DNA of 64,000 bases from Polaromonas sp. AET17H-212 (GCF_002379085.1 NZ_NBZW01000007.1:82859-146858), one strand, 5' to 3'. Counted from the stretch's first letter, positions 20,968 through 30,133 are shown. Numbers and translations are program-made. Notes: generated from the sequence alone by a model not told the origin.

Positions 20968-22065
20968 ATGGACTCAGCGCTTCAATTGATCATCGACCGG
21001 GTGCAGGCCGCGGCAGCCAGCGGCACGCCACTGCGCATACGCGGCGGTGGCAGCAAGGACTTCTACGGCCAGACGCTGCAGGGCGAGGTGCTGGATGTCG
21101 CGCCGCTGGCGGGCATCACCAGTTACGAGCCCACCGAACTGGTGGTCACCGTGCGCGCCGGCACACCGCTGGCCGAACTGGAAGCGCTGCTGGTCGAACG
21201 TGGCCAGTGCCTGCCTTTCGAGCCGCCCCGGTTCGGGCCGGGCGCCACGGTGGGGGGCATGGTCGCCGCCGGCCTGAGCGGCCCGGCGCGCGCCAGCGTG
21301 GGTGCCGTGCGCGACTATGTGCTGGGCGCCACCCTGCTCAATGGCAAGGGCGAGTTGCTGACTTTCGGCGGCCAGGTCATGAAAAACGTGGCAGGTTACG
21401 ACGTCTCCCGACTGATGGCGGGCGCCATGGGCACGCTGGGGCTGCTCACGGAACTGAGCCTCAAGGTGTTGCCGGTAGCGCCGGCCGAGGCCACGCTGAA
21501 GTTCGGAATGAGCCAGTCAGAGGCCTTGGCAAAGTTGAACCGCTGGGGCGGGCAGCCCTTGCCGCTCAATGCCAGCTGTTGGGTCGACGACGCCGGCGCA
21601 CCCACCCTCTACCTGCGTTTGCGCGGCGCCATCGCAGCGGTCGAGGCCGCCTGCAAAACACTGGGCGGCGAACGCCAGGACCAGGCCGCGGCCGCACCCG
21701 ACTGGACCTTGTGCCGCGACCAGCAACTGCCCTGGTTTCTCGAGCGCGGCGAGCGCGACCTGTGGCGCCTGTCGGTGCCGCAGACCGCACCGGTGCTGGA
21801 CCTGCCCGAGCCGCCGCTGGTCGAATGGCACGGCGCGCAGCGCTGGGTGCGGGCCGCCGCCGGCGAGGCCCAGCGCCTGCGCCATGCCGCTGCCGCCGTT
21901 GGCGGATCCGCTACGCTTTTTATAGCTGGTGGCGCCCGTCCTGAAAGGGTTGGGGGTCGATTTGATCCCTTGAAGCCGCCGCTGGACCGGATTCACCGGC
22001 AGCTCAAGAAAGAGTTCGATCCCGCCGGGATTTTCAACCGCGGCCGCCTTTACCCCGACTTCTGA
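20968..22065 (+). CDS. glcE: Glycolate oxidase FAD-binding subunit GlcE
   Basis: A 365-residue FAD-binding PCMH-type protein with RIRGGGSKDFYG, ELVVTVRAGTPLAELE, PRFGPGATVGGMVAAGLSGP and QVMKNVAGYDVSRL, and the typical C-terminus FDPAGIFNRGRLYPDF. With GlcD and GlcF it oxidises glycolate to glyoxylate. glcD is not upstream, where one expects it; an SMP-30 gene is. Residues about 315-336 are encoded by a sequence matching repeat family A, yet the protein keeps normal length. The stop overlaps the glcF start (TGATG). Confidence 0.92.
   Translation: MDSALQLIIDRVQAAAASGTPLRIRGGGSKDFYGQTLQGEVLDVAPLAGITSYEPTELVVTVRAGTPLAELEALLVERGQCLPFEPPRFGPGATVGGMVAAGLSGPARASVGAVRDYVLGATLLNGKGELLTFGGQVMKNVAGYDVSRLMAGAMGTLGLLTELSLKVLPVAPAEATLKFGMSQSEALAKLNRWGGQPLPLNASCWVDDAGAPTLYLRLRGAIAAVEAACKTLGGERQDQAAAAPDWTLCRDQQLPWFLERGERDLWRLSVPQTAPVLDLPEPPLVEWHGAQRWVRAAAGEAQRLRHAAAAVGGSATLFIAGGARPERVGGRFDPLKPPLDRIHRQLKKEFDPAGIFNRGRLYPDF
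21910..21974 (+). repeat. Dispersed repeat family A, copy inside glcE
   Basis: GCTACGCTTTTTATAGCTG, then GTGGCGCCCGTCCTG, AAGGGTTGGGGGTCGATTTG and CCTTGAAG follow the family A pattern over its full length (head, GCGCCCG core, GGGTTGG tail, ATTTG, TTGAA). It is read in frame through the C-terminal part of glcE. Either the element inserted here and was adapted to code, or the element family originally derives from such a coding sequence. Confidence 0.65.
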
Positions 22066-23291
22066 TGCAAACCCACCTCGCCCCCGAATTCAAGAACACC
22101 GCCGACGGCCAGGCGGCCGAAGCAATTCTGCGCAAATGTGTGCACTGCGGTTTTTGCACCGCGACCTGCCCGACCTACCAGCTGCTCGGCGACGAACTCG
22201 ACGGACCGCGCGGGCGCATCTACCTGATCAAGCAGGTGCTCGAAGGCCAGGCGCCGACGCGCAAGACCCAGCTGCACCTGGACCGCTGCCTGACCTGCCG
22301 CAACTGCGAGACCACCTGTCCCAGCGGCGTGCAGTACGGCCACCTGGTCGACATCGGCCGCAAGCTGGTCGACGAACGCGTGCCGCGGCCGGCTTCCGAG
22401 AACGTCGTGCGCTGGGCGCTGAAAGAAGGCCTGCCGTCACCGCTGTTTGCGCCGGCCATGAAACTCGGGCAGGCCGTGCGTGGCCTGCTGCCCGCGGCGC
22501 TGAAAAACAAGGTGCCGGCGCGCCAGCCGGCGGGCCGCTGGCCGCAGCGTGAACACCCCCGCAAGATGCTGATGCTGGCCGGCTGCGTGCAACCGGCCAT
22601 GATGCCCAACATCAACACCGCGACGGCGCGTGTGCTCGACGCGGCGGGCATCCAGACCGTGGTGGCCGCCAAGGCCGGCTGCTGCGGCGCCGTCAAGTTT
22701 CACCTGAACGACCAGGACGGCGGCAAGGCCGAGATGCGCCGCAACATCGACGCCTGGTGGCCGCATGTCGAGGCGGGGGCCGAGGCGATTGTGATGAACG
22801 CCTCGGGCTGCGGCGTCACGGTCAAGGAGTACGGCTACCACTTGCAGGACGACCCGGCCTATGCGGCCAAGGCGGCGCGCATCAGCGAACTGACGCGTGA
22901 CCTGAGCGAGCTGCTGCCCGAACTGGTGGCGCCGCTGCGTGCGCGCGTGACGGCCCAGGCCGGCCAGATCGCGTTTCATCCGCCCTGCACCCTGCAGCAC
23001 GGCCAGCAGCTGCGCGGCGGCGTTGAGCAACATCTGGGCGCCCTCGGCTTCGACGTGAAGGTCGCCAGCTGCGAGGCCCATCTGTGCTGCGGTTCCGCCG
23101 GCACCTACTCGGTGCTGAACCCGGAGATTGCCTTCCAGCTGCGCGACCGCAAGCTGGCGAATCTGGGCGAGATGGCGCCTGAAGTGATTGTGTCGGCCAA
23201 CATCGGCTGCATCACGCACCTGCAAAGCGGCACGGCCACGCCGGTGCGGCACTGGGTCGAAGTGCTCGACGAGGCGCTATCAAATAAATAG
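22065..23291 (+). CDS. glcF: Glycolate oxidase iron-sulfur subunit GlcF
   Basis: A 408-residue protein with two ferredoxin-type clusters, CVHCGFCTATCP and CLTCRNCETTCP, near residues 24-100 and two CCG domains (GCCGAVKF and LCCGSAG) that bind further Fe-S centres. It passes electrons from the GlcDE flavoproteins toward the membrane quinone pool. The last codons and the stop (ALSNK-stop) are supplied by a repeat family A copy, suggesting that an insertion re-made the C-terminus. Confidence 0.94.
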   Translation: MQTHLAPEFKNTADGQAAEAILRKCVHCGFCTATCPTYQLLGDELDGPRGRIYLIKQVLEGQAPTRKTQLHLDRCLTCRNCETTCPSGVQYGHLVDIGRKLVDERVPRPASENVVRWALKEGLPSPLFAPAMKLGQAVRGLLPAALKNKVPARQPAGRWPQREHPRKMLMLAGCVQPAMMPNINTATARVLDAAGIQTVVAAKAGCCGAVKFHLNDQDGGKAEMRRNIDAWWPHVEAGAEAIVMNASGCGVTVKEYGYHLQDDPAYAAKAARISELTRDLSELLPELVAPLRARVTAQAGQIAFHPPCTLQHGQQLRGGVEQHLGALGFDVKVASCEAHLCCGSAGTYSVLNPEIAFQLRDRKLANLGEMAPEVIVSANIGCITHLQSGTATPVRHWVEVLDEALSNK

Positions 23292-23335
23292 CTGATGGCG
23301 CCCGTGACTAAAGTGCGAAAGCCTGATTTGTGATG
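23276..23335 (+). repeat. Dispersed repeat family A, copy at the glcF stop
   Basis: GCTATCAAATAAATAGCTG followed by ATGGCGCCCGTGAC, AAGTGCGAAAGCC and TGATTTG matches family A. The head contains the glcF stop codon, and the tail runs up to the stop of the convergent glutathione peroxidase gene. Confidence 0.75.
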
Positions 23336-23337
23336 AA

Positions 23338-23823
23338 TCAGGCAGCCAGCGCGGCTTCCACGTCTTTGGCCAGATCGGCCGGCTTGTCGGTCGGTGCGTA
23401 ACGCCGGATCACCTGGCCGTCCTTGCCGACCAGGAACTTGGTGAAGTTCCACTTGATGGCCTTGCTGCCCAGCAGGCCGGGTGCTTCCGACGACAGCCAC
23501 TTGTACAGCGGGTGCGCGGCCGGGCCATTGACGTCGATCTTGCCCATCATCGGAAAACTCACGCCGTAGTTGAGCTGGCAGAACTCGGCAATCTCACCGT
23601 CGGCGCCCGGGTCCTGGGCGCCGAACTGGTTGCACGGGAAACCCAGCACCACCAGGCCTTTGCCGGTGTAGGCCTGGTACAGCTCTTCGAGGCCGCCGAA
23701 CTGCGGCGTGAAGCCGCATTGGCTGGCCGTGTTCACGATCAGCATGACCTTGCCCTTGAATTGCGAAAGCGCAATGTCCTGGCCGTTGATCTGCCGCGCT
23801 TCGAAGTCGTAAATGCTGCTCAT
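23338..23823 (-). CDS. Glutathione peroxidase family protein
   Basis: A 161-residue thiol peroxidase with the signature NTASQCGFTPQ (peroxidatic Cys36), GFPCNQFGAQDPG and KWNFTKFLV, which provide the Gln and Trp of the active site. It reduces hydrogen or lipid peroxides with thioredoxin or glutathione; bacterial Cys-type enzymes usually prefer thioredoxin. It has no signal peptide and is cytoplasmic. It is convergent with glcF, whose product forms peroxide-generating flavin oxidase, a plausible but unproved link. Confidence 0.93.
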   Translation of the reverse strand: MSSIYDFEARQINGQDIALSQFKGKVMLIVNTASQCGFTPQFGGLEELYQAYTGKGLVVLGFPCNQFGAQDPGADGEIAEFCQLNYGVSFPMMGKIDVNGPAAHPLYKWLSSEAPGLLGSKAIKWNFTKFLVGKDGQVIRRYAPTDKPADLAKDVEAALAA

Positions 23824-23878
23824 GGGGCGCTCCTGGTTGATCTGCCACTGTACGGCAGCTTGCCGAAAAATCCGAAAG

Positions 23879-24808
23879 CTATTTGGGGGGAGCAGGCGCA
23901 GGCGCCAGTGCTGCCAGCGCGGCGGCCAGCACGATCAGGCTGCCACCCAGCAGGGTGCGCGGGCTGAATTCCGCTGCGCCCAGCGCGGCCGCCGACAGGC
24001 TGGCAAACAGGATCTCGGTCAGCATCACCAGTGCGGTGGTGCTGGCCGCCAGGCGCGCCGCGCCATACTGCAGCGCCATGTTGCTGAGCAGGAAGGCCAC
24101 GGCCAGGCCCAGCGCCACACCGGACCACGAGGTGCTCCAGACCGGCGCCGGCACGATGTGCCAGGCCATTCCCAGCAATGCGGTGGCGGTGGCCATGACG
24201 CCGCCGCCGCCAAACATGGCCATCATGCGTGATTCGCTGGGGGTGTACGCCAGCTTGCGCAGCAGCACGTTGGTGGCGGCAAAACTCAGGCCGCCCATCA
24301 GGGCCAGCCAGTCGGCGGCGCTGTGCGGCACCGGCCAGGGTGAGCCCGGCGACTTCAGCACGATCAGCACACCCGCCATCGCCAGCGCCAGGCGCAGCAG
24401 CGAAGTGCGGGTCGGTTGTTCCCCCAGCAGGCCCCAGGCCAGCAGCACCGACCACGCCGGCATCAGGTAGAACAGCAGCACCACCCGCACCACGTCGCCG
24501 ACGGTCACGGCCCAGTTGAACCCGACGTTGGTCAGCCCCGCCGCCAGGGCCAGCAGCCAGAGCTGGGGATGCCGGGCAAAACCGCGCCAGCCCCCGCGCC
24601 AGACCAGCGCCACGCAGGCCAGAGAGAAGAAGTAGATCAGCGCGGTGGACCACAGGGGGTGCAGGCCCTGCGACTGCAGCTCGCGAAACGGCCACCACGA
24701 CACGCCCCAGACAAAGGCGTTGAAGACCAGCGCGGAGGCAGCCAGGGCGACACCACGGTGGTTCACGGCGCCTGACTCCCCGGGGCCGCGGCATCGCCGC
24801 CCATCCAT
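23879..24808 (-). CDS. EamA/DMT-superfamily transporter
   Basis: A 309-residue membrane protein with about ten hydrophobic spans in two EamA repeats (FNAFVWGVSWWPFREL in the first, SFAATNVLLRKLAYTPSE in the second). DMT proteins export amino acids, metabolites or drugs; the substrate cannot be read from the sequence. The first 16 residues may be dispensable: a GTG around MDGRRCRGPGESGAV-NHRG would also fit. It lies ten bases after lplT on the same strand. Confidence 0.82.
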   Translation of the reverse strand: MDGRRCRGPGESGAVNHRGVALAASALVFNAFVWGVSWWPFRELQSQGLHPLWSTALIYFFSLACVALVWRGGWRGFARHPQLWLLALAAGLTNVGFNWAVTVGDVVRVVLLFYLMPAWSVLLAWGLLGEQPTRTSLLRLALAMAGVLIVLKSPGSPWPVPHSAADWLALMGGLSFAATNVLLRKLAYTPSESRMMAMFGGGGVMATATALLGMAWHIVPAPVWSTSWSGVALGLAVAFLLSNMALQYGAARLAASTTALVMLTEILFASLSAAALGAAEFSPRTLLGGSLIVLAAALAALAPAPAPPK

Positions 24809-24818
24809 GTCTGCCGCA

Positions 24819-26105
24819 TCAGTGCGAGTTGTCGCTGCGCGCGATGGTCAGCAGGTGGTCCACCTGCTCTTTGTACTTGATGCAGTTGCTTTTGTGCCAG
24901 CGCTGGATCAGCCACATGAAGCCGGCCACCACCACACCAAAGGCGGTGATCGCGCCGAAGGCCGACAGGCCCATGCCGGTGGACAGGCTGTAGCCGGCGC
25001 CCAGCGCCAGAATGCAGGCCTGCTCGTTGAAGTTCTGTACGGCGATGGAGCGGCCGGCGCCCATCAGGTTGTGGCCGCGGTGCTGCAGCAGTGCGTTCAT
25101 CGGCACCACCAGGAAGCCGCCCAGCCCGCCGAGCAGGATCAGGAAAGGTGCGGCCACCCAGACGTTGGTGATGAAATTCATCAGGATCACCAGCACGCCC
25201 ATGGCGATGCCCAGTGGCATCACCAGGGTGGCGTGTTCCAGCCGCATGCGCATCGACGCGAGGATGGCGCCGGCGGCCGTGCCGATGGCGACCACGCCCA
25301 CCAGCGACGACGCCTGTGTGGTGCTGTAGCCCAGGGCCGCCGCGCTCCAGGCCAGCACGATGTAACGCAGGTTGCCCGACACGCCCCAGAACAGCGTGGT
25401 GGTGGCCAGCGAAATCTGGCCCAGTTTGTCACGCCACAGCGCCGAATTGCAGTTCCAGAAGTCGGGCAGCAGCTCGAGCTTGTTGCGCGGCATCGGGCGC
25501 ATTTCGACGCCGGTCAGCGGAATCCGCGTGTTGAACCAGGCCGCGATCGCATACAGGACGATCAGCGCGCAGATGGCCGCTTCGGGCGGCGTGTCGATGC
25601 CGGTGCTGATGACGGGGAAGTCGAACGACAGCAGCAGATGCGACACCGAATGGCCGACCAGCTGGCCGCCGAGCAGCACACCCAGGATGATGGAGGCAAT
25701 CGTCAGCCCCTCGATCCAGCCGTTGGCCTTGACCAGCTGGGAGGCCGGCAGCAACTCGGTCAGGATGCCGTATTTGGCCGGAGAGTAGGCGGCAGCGCCC
25801 AGGCCGACAATCGCATAGGCCATCAGCGGGTGCGTGCCGAACAGCATCATCAGGCAGCCCACCACCTTGATGGCATTGCTGATGAACATGACCTTGCCCT
25901 TGGGCTGCGCATCGGCAAAGGCGCCGACAAAGGGCGCCAGCACCACATAAAACAGCGCAAACATGGGCACCAGCGCAGCCGGCTGCCATTTGGGCGCGCC
26001 ACTGGTTCTGAGCAGCTCCACGGCGGCGACGAACAGCGCGTTATCAGCCAGCGAGCTGAAAAACTGGGCTGCCATGATGGTGTAAAAACCGCGCTTCAGC
26101 TTCAT
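24819..26105 (-). CDS. lplT: Lysophospholipid transporter LplT
   Basis: A 428-residue MFS transporter with twelve spans, starting MKLKRGFYTIMAAQFFSSLADNAL as LplT proteins do, with AAYSPAKYGILTELLP in the middle. LplT flips lysophosphatidylethanolamine across the inner membrane for reacylation. In this genome it stands alone (no fused acyltransferase), divergent from alr by about 190 bases, an arrangement common in Burkholderiales. Confidence 0.93.
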   Translation of the reverse strand: MKLKRGFYTIMAAQFFSSLADNALFVAAVELLRTSGAPKWQPAALVPMFALFYVVLAPFVGAFADAQPKGKVMFISNAIKVVGCLMMLFGTHPLMAYAIVGLGAAAYSPAKYGILTELLPASQLVKANGWIEGLTIASIILGVLLGGQLVGHSVSHLLLSFDFPVISTGIDTPPEAAICALIVLYAIAAWFNTRIPLTGVEMRPMPRNKLELLPDFWNCNSALWRDKLGQISLATTTLFWGVSGNLRYIVLAWSAAALGYSTTQASSLVGVVAIGTAAGAILASMRMRLEHATLVMPLGIAMGVLVILMNFITNVWVAAPFLILLGGLGGFLVVPMNALLQHRGHNLMGAGRSIAVQNFNEQACILALGAGYSLSTGMGLSAFGAITAFGVVVAGFMWLIQRWHKSNCIKYKEQVDHLLTIARSDNSH

Positions 26106-26291
26106 TGAACGGTGTGGGTCACTGTGGCGAATGCATCAGGCAGTCTGATGCGGCACGATATAAGTGAATGTCTCCTGACTATCAAGGTTTATAGCACGCG
26201 GCAGGATGGCAGAATCGACAAATAGGTCTTGACAAGCCTGCGTTAACCCTCGCCCCGTCCTGTTTCCCACCACCACGAGCCGTTGCCTGAC

Positions 26292-27386
26292 ATGCCCCGC
26301 CCTATTCTTGCCACTGTCCATGCCGCCGCCCTCAGCCACAACCTGGCGCGCGCGCGCGCTGCCGCGCCGGACGCCCGGGTCTGGGCGGTCGTCAAGGCCA
26401 ACGCCTACGGCCACGGCATCGAGCGCGTGTTTGACGCGCTGCGCAGCGTCGACGGTTTTGCCCTGCTGGACCTGGCCGAGGCCCAGCGCCTGCGCGCGCT
26501 GGACTGGCGCGGCCCCATCCTGCTGCTGGAGGGCTGTTTTGACGCGCGCGACCTCGAACTGTGTTCCCGCCTGGGCCTGTGGCACGCCATTCACTGCGAC
26601 GAGCAGATCGACATGCTGGCGGCCCACAAGACCCAGGTACCGCACCGCGTCTTCCTCAAGATGAACTCGGGCATGAACCGCCTGGGCTTCACGCCCGAGC
26701 GTTACCGCGCGGCCTGGACGCGGCTCAACGCCTTGCCGCAGGTGGAGGAAATTTCGCTGATGACCCATTTCAGCGACGCCGACGGCGCGCGCGGGATAAC
26801 CCACCAGCTGCAGGTCTTCGAGGCGGTCACGCATGACCTGCCCGGCGAGCGCACGCTCAGCAACAGCGCGGCCACCTTGCGCCACGGCATCGCCATCGGC
26901 GAGAAGTCCGACTGGGTGCGGCCCGGCATCGCGGTGTATGGCAGCTCGCCCGATTTCCCCGAGCACAGTGCCGCCGACTGGGGCTTGCTGCCGACCCTGA
27001 CGCTGGCGTCGAAAATCATTGGCCTGCAACACCTGGTGGCGGGCGACACGGTGGGTTACGGCTCCAGCTTCACGGCCGACGGCCCGCTGCGCATCGGCGT
27101 GGTGGCCTGCGGTTATGCCGACGGCTACCCGCGGCACTGCACCACCGGCACACCGGTGCTGGTTCAGGGCGTGCGCACACGCATGGTGGGCCGCGTCAGC
27201 ATGGACATGATCACGGTGGACCTGACACCGGTGCCCGATGCGGGCATGGGGTCGGACGTGACGTTGTGGGGACGCGCGTCCAACGGCGCCTTGTTGTCGA
27301 TCGACGAGATCGCCGCGGCCGCGGGCACGGTCGGTTATGAGCTGATGTGCGCCGTGGCAGCGCGCGTGCCGTTTCAGGTCGAATGA
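26292..27386 (+). CDS. alr: Alanine racemase
   Basis: A 364-residue PLP enzyme interconverting L- and D-alanine for peptidoglycan. The PLP Lys35 is in [12 protein letters not shown]; the second catalytic base Tyr is in [17 protein letters not shown] and [10 protein letters not shown] are also typical. I chose ATG 26292 over an in-frame TTG at 26283. In relatives radA normally follows alr; here a nine-kilobase hpa region on the opposite strand separates the two. Confidence 0.95.
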   Translation: MPRPILATVHAAALSHNLARARAAAPDARVWAVVKANAYGHGIERVFDALRSVDGFALLDLAEAQRLRALDWRGPILLLEGCFDARDLELCSRLGLWHAIHCDEQIDMLAAHKTQVPHRVFLKMNSGMNRLGFTPERYRAAWTRLNALPQVEEISLMTHFSDADGARGITHQLQVFEAVTHDLPGERTLSNSAATLRHGIAIGEKSDWVRPGIAVYGSSPDFPEHSAADWGLLPTLTLASKIIGLQHLVAGDTVGYGSSFTADGPLRIGVVACGYADGYPRHCTTGTPVLVQGVRTRMVGRVSMDMITVDLTPVPDAGMGSDVTLWGRASNGALLSIDEIAAAAGTVGYELMCAVAARVPFQVE

Positions 27387-27417
27387 CTATCCAGCGGGTT
27401 TTCCGCTGAGCTGACCT

Positions 27418-28320
27418 TCAGCGTTTGCGCAATCCCAGCACCATCACCGCACCGACCACCAGCAGGGCGCCGGCCACCTGCACCGGTGCAATCGCCTGGC
27501 CCAGGATCAGCCAGGCCAGCACCAGCGCAAACACCGGCTCCACATTCATGATGGCCGAGTTGCCGACCACGCCGAGTTTGGGCAGGACGGTGAACATGAT
27601 GGTGAAGGCCGTGCCATACAGAAAGGTCAGCGCCGCCAGGCCCCACCAGCCGATGGCCGCCTGCGGCAGCTGGAAGCCGCCTTGCACGGCCACGCCCGCC
27701 AGTGCAAACAGGCCGACGATGCTCATGGTGGTCAGGGTGCGCACGCGGCCATCAACATCGCCGGCCTCGTGCTGGGTCAGCACCAGCGCCACGCCGAAGG
27801 TGGCCGCCGCCGCCAGCGCAAAGGCCACGCCGGTGCCGATGCGGCCCCACTGCCCGGCCGCGCCCAGGCCCGACGCGGCGCCCAGCACGTCGAGCGCCAG
27901 CGCCAGCCCGATCAGGATCACCGGCATGGCCAGCAGCAGGGCGCGTTCGGGCGAGCGCCGGTACAGCACCCAGTCCCACAGCGCCGTCCAGATCGGGTAG
28001 GTGTTGAAGGCCAGCAGGGCCAGCGCCACCGGCAGCCGTGCGACGGCCGAATACAGGCACAGGCTTTGCACCGCGATCAGCAGGCCGATGACCGGCAGAA
28101 TGCGTTTGTTACGCGCGGTGAAGCGCAGGGGCACACGCTGGATGGCCAGCAAGGCCGCCACCGCCAGGGCGGTGACCACGCTGCGGAAAGCCACCGCCGT
28201 GGCGACGTCCACGCCGTTGTTGAAGGCCAGGCGCGCCGCCACATGGTTGGCGCCCATCATCAGGGCGATCAGCAGCAGGGTGGCAAAGGCGGTGCCGCTC
28301 AGGGCCCGGCGGCTGCTCAT
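27418..28320 (-). CDS. EamA/DMT-superfamily transporter (hpa-operon distal)
   Basis: A 300-residue membrane protein with about ten spans in two EamA halves (MMGANHVAARLAFNNG near the N-terminus, GLAALTFLYGTAFTIMF in the second half). It overlaps the preceding PanE-like gene by four bases (ATGA), so it is translated from the same message. Being the last gene of the hpa-type operon it may import or export an intermediate or product; no specific evidence exists. Confidence 0.82.
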   Translation of the reverse strand: MSSRRALSGTAFATLLLIALMMGANHVAARLAFNNGVDVATAVAFRSVVTALAVAALLAIQRVPLRFTARNKRILPVIGLLIAVQSLCLYSAVARLPVALALLAFNTYPIWTALWDWVLYRRSPERALLLAMPVILIGLALALDVLGAASGLGAAGQWGRIGTGVAFALAAAATFGVALVLTQHEAGDVDGRVRTLTTMSIVGLFALAGVAVQGGFQLPQAAIGWWGLAALTFLYGTAFTIMFTVLPKLGVVGNSAIMNVEPVFALVLAWLILGQAIAPVQVAGALLVVGAVMVLGLRKR

Positions 28321-29312
28321 GGGTAGAGCCCGTGCACGCGGGCATGCAGGCGCGACAGACCGAGCAGCGCGTCGGTGAAGGGGGTGGGCACCTGCGTCAG
28401 TTCGCCCAGCTCCTTCACCACCGTGACCAGTGCGTCGAGTTCAACTGCCTTGCCGGCTTCCACGTCCTGCAGCATGGAGGTCTTGAAGGCGCCCAGTTTG
28501 AGCGTGACGGCATGCCGGTCTTCCGGCTGCTGGGCGATCGGGATGCCGATGCGGGCACCTATCTCTTTGGCTTCGAGCATGATTTTTGAGATGAAGTCGC
28601 GCACCAGCGCGTCGCCCAGGATCAGGTCGGTGGTGGCGCCGGTGAAGGCGCTGATCGGGTTGACCGTCATGTTGCCCCAGAGTTTGTACCAGGCGTCTTT
28701 CTGGATCTGCGCCGACACGCTGGCCGCAAAACCGGCGCGCACCAGCAGGTCCGCCAGCGCCTGCACACGGGTGCTCTGCGCGCCCGAGGGTTCACCGATG
28801 ATGAGGCCGTTGCCGAAATGGTGGCGAATCACGCCGGGCGCATCGATCGAACAGCTCGCATGCACAACGCAGCCGATGATGGCCGCCGCCGGGATGGCCG
28901 CGGCGATTTCGCCGGTGGCGTCCACCGCCTTCAGCTGCGTACCGGCGTAGCGGCCGCCAAAACCCTGGAAGAACCACCAGGGCACGCCGTTCATGGCGGT
29001 CAGGACGAGGGTGTCGGGGCCGATCAGCGGTGCGATCTGGCGCGCCACGTCGAGCAGCGCCGGCCCCTTCACCGCAATGACCACCAGGTCCTGCACGCCC
29101 AGCGCGGCCGGGTCGGCGCTGGTACGCACCGCCGCGGAACGTGTGTCCGTTCCGCTCGCCACGCGCAGGCCGTGGCGGTTCAGCGCTTCCAGCGTCGCAC
29201 CGCGCGCCACCACGCTGACGTCGCAGCCCGCCGCCGCGAGTCCGGCGCCCAGCCAGCCGCCAATGGCGCCGGCGCCATAAATACAGGTTTTCTGGATGTT
29301 TTTATAAGTCAT
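28317..29312 (-). CDS. 2-dehydropantoate 2-reductase family protein (PanE-like)
   Basis: A 331-residue NADPH oxidoreductase of the ApbA/PanE fold. The N-terminal Rossmann motif reads IYGAGAIGGWLGAGLA, VVIAVKGPAL follows, and the catalytic Lys lies in IQKDAWYKLWGNMTVNPISAFT. The classical role is reduction of ketopantoate to pantoate, but its location at the end of an aromatic degradation operon suggests another 2-oxo acid as substrate. No panB or panC is nearby. About 38 bases separate it from the aldolase gene upstream. Confidence 0.82.
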   Translation of the reverse strand: MTYKNIQKTCIYGAGAIGGWLGAGLAAAGCDVSVVARGATLEALNRHGLRVASGTDTRSAAVRTSADPAALGVQDLVVIAVKGPALLDVARQIAPLIGPDTLVLTAMNGVPWWFFQGFGGRYAGTQLKAVDATGEIAAAIPAAAIIGCVVHASCSIDAPGVIRHHFGNGLIIGEPSGAQSTRVQALADLLVRAGFAASVSAQIQKDAWYKLWGNMTVNPISAFTGATTDLILGDALVRDFISKIMLEAKEIGARIGIPIAQQPEDRHAVTLKLGAFKTSMLQDVEAGKAVELDALVTVVKELGELTQVPTPFTDALLGLSRLHARVHGLYP

Positions 29313-29346
29313 TTTGGCCTATGGCCCTTTAGATTCGGGCGCAAGA

Positions 29347-29373
29347 TGCTCTAATTTTGATAGCTGATGTCGA
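29347..29373 (+). repeat. Dispersed repeat family A, head at the end of the class II aldolase gene
   Basis: TGCTCTAATTTTGATAGCTG followed by ATGTCG resembles the family A head with one base change. On the minus strand it encodes the last residues ISYQN and the stop of the class II aldolase gene. No convincing tail follows, so this is a partial or decayed copy. Confidence 0.45.
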
Positions 29374-30121
29374 TTTTATCGACTTGCCTGACGAGTGCAT
29401 CGAACACGTCCTGACCCGCACCGAACCGGGCGTCGAACTGGAAGGCGTCGTGGGTGGTTTTCCTGGCGACTGGCTCAGGCACCCTGATCGCCGGCCCCAT
29501 CGCCGCCTGTGCCACCTGGATGTCGCAGGCGCGCTGCAGGGTCCACAGCCGCACAAAGGCCAGCGGCAGGGTTTTGGCCCAAGCCAGCAGGCCGTGGTTA
29601 CGCAGGATCACCACCGGCTTGTCGCCGATGTTTTTCAGCAGGCGCGGCGCCTCGTCGGCATGGATGGTGATGCCTTCGAAGTCATGGTAGGCCACCAGGT
29701 CATGCAGCTGCGCCGAATAAAAATTGTTCTGCGCCAGGCCGCCCTGCGTGCAGGCCACCGCGATGCCGGCCGTGGTGTGGGTGTGCATCACGCAATGGGC
29801 GTCGGGCAGGCCGTCATGCAGGGCCGCATGCACGGTGAAGCCCGCCGGGTTGACCGGGTAAGGCGAGCCGTCGAGCACCTGGCCCTGCAGGTCGATTTTC
29901 ACCAGGTTCGAAGCGGTGACCTCGCTGTAGTGCAGGCCGAAGGGGTTGATCAGGAACTGCTTTTGTCCGCCGCTGGCGCTGGCCGGCAGCCGCACCGTGA
30001 TGTGGTTGTAGATCATCTCGGTCCAGCCGAGCATGGCAAACACGCGGTAGCAGGCGGCCAGTTCGACCCGAGCTTTCCATTCGTCGGGATGGATGCCGGA
30101 TTTTTGAGGAATGGCGTTCAT
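29351..30121 (-). CDS. Class II aldolase/adducin family protein
   Basis: A 256-residue protein with the zinc motif HTHTTAG (two His), a third His in LRNHGLLAWG-like sequence (ILRNHGLLAWAKT) and the family start YRVFAMLGWTEMIYNHITVRLP. Members are fuculose-, ribulose-phosphate or other 2-oxo acid aldolases or decarboxylases. In this operon it directly follows hpaI by 12 bases, so a role in handling a product of homoprotocatechuate cleavage is possible but unproved. Confidence 0.85.
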   Translation of the reverse strand: MNAIPQKSGIHPDEWKARVELAACYRVFAMLGWTEMIYNHITVRLPASASGGQKQFLINPFGLHYSEVTASNLVKIDLQGQVLDGSPYPVNPAGFTVHAALHDGLPDAHCVMHTHTTAGIAVACTQGGLAQNNFYSAQLHDLVAYHDFEGITIHADEAPRLLKNIGDKPVVILRNHGLLAWAKTLPLAFVRLWTLQRACDIQVAQAAMGPAIRVPEPVARKTTHDAFQFDARFGAGQDVFDALVRQVDKIDISYQN

Positions 30122-30133
30122 GCATGTCTCCCG

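Noticed and set aside
26156..26185. Another repeat A copy between lplT and alr
   Set aside because: CTATCAAGGTTTATAGC resembles the head but the ATAGCTG end and the tail are missing; chance resemblance cannot be excluded.
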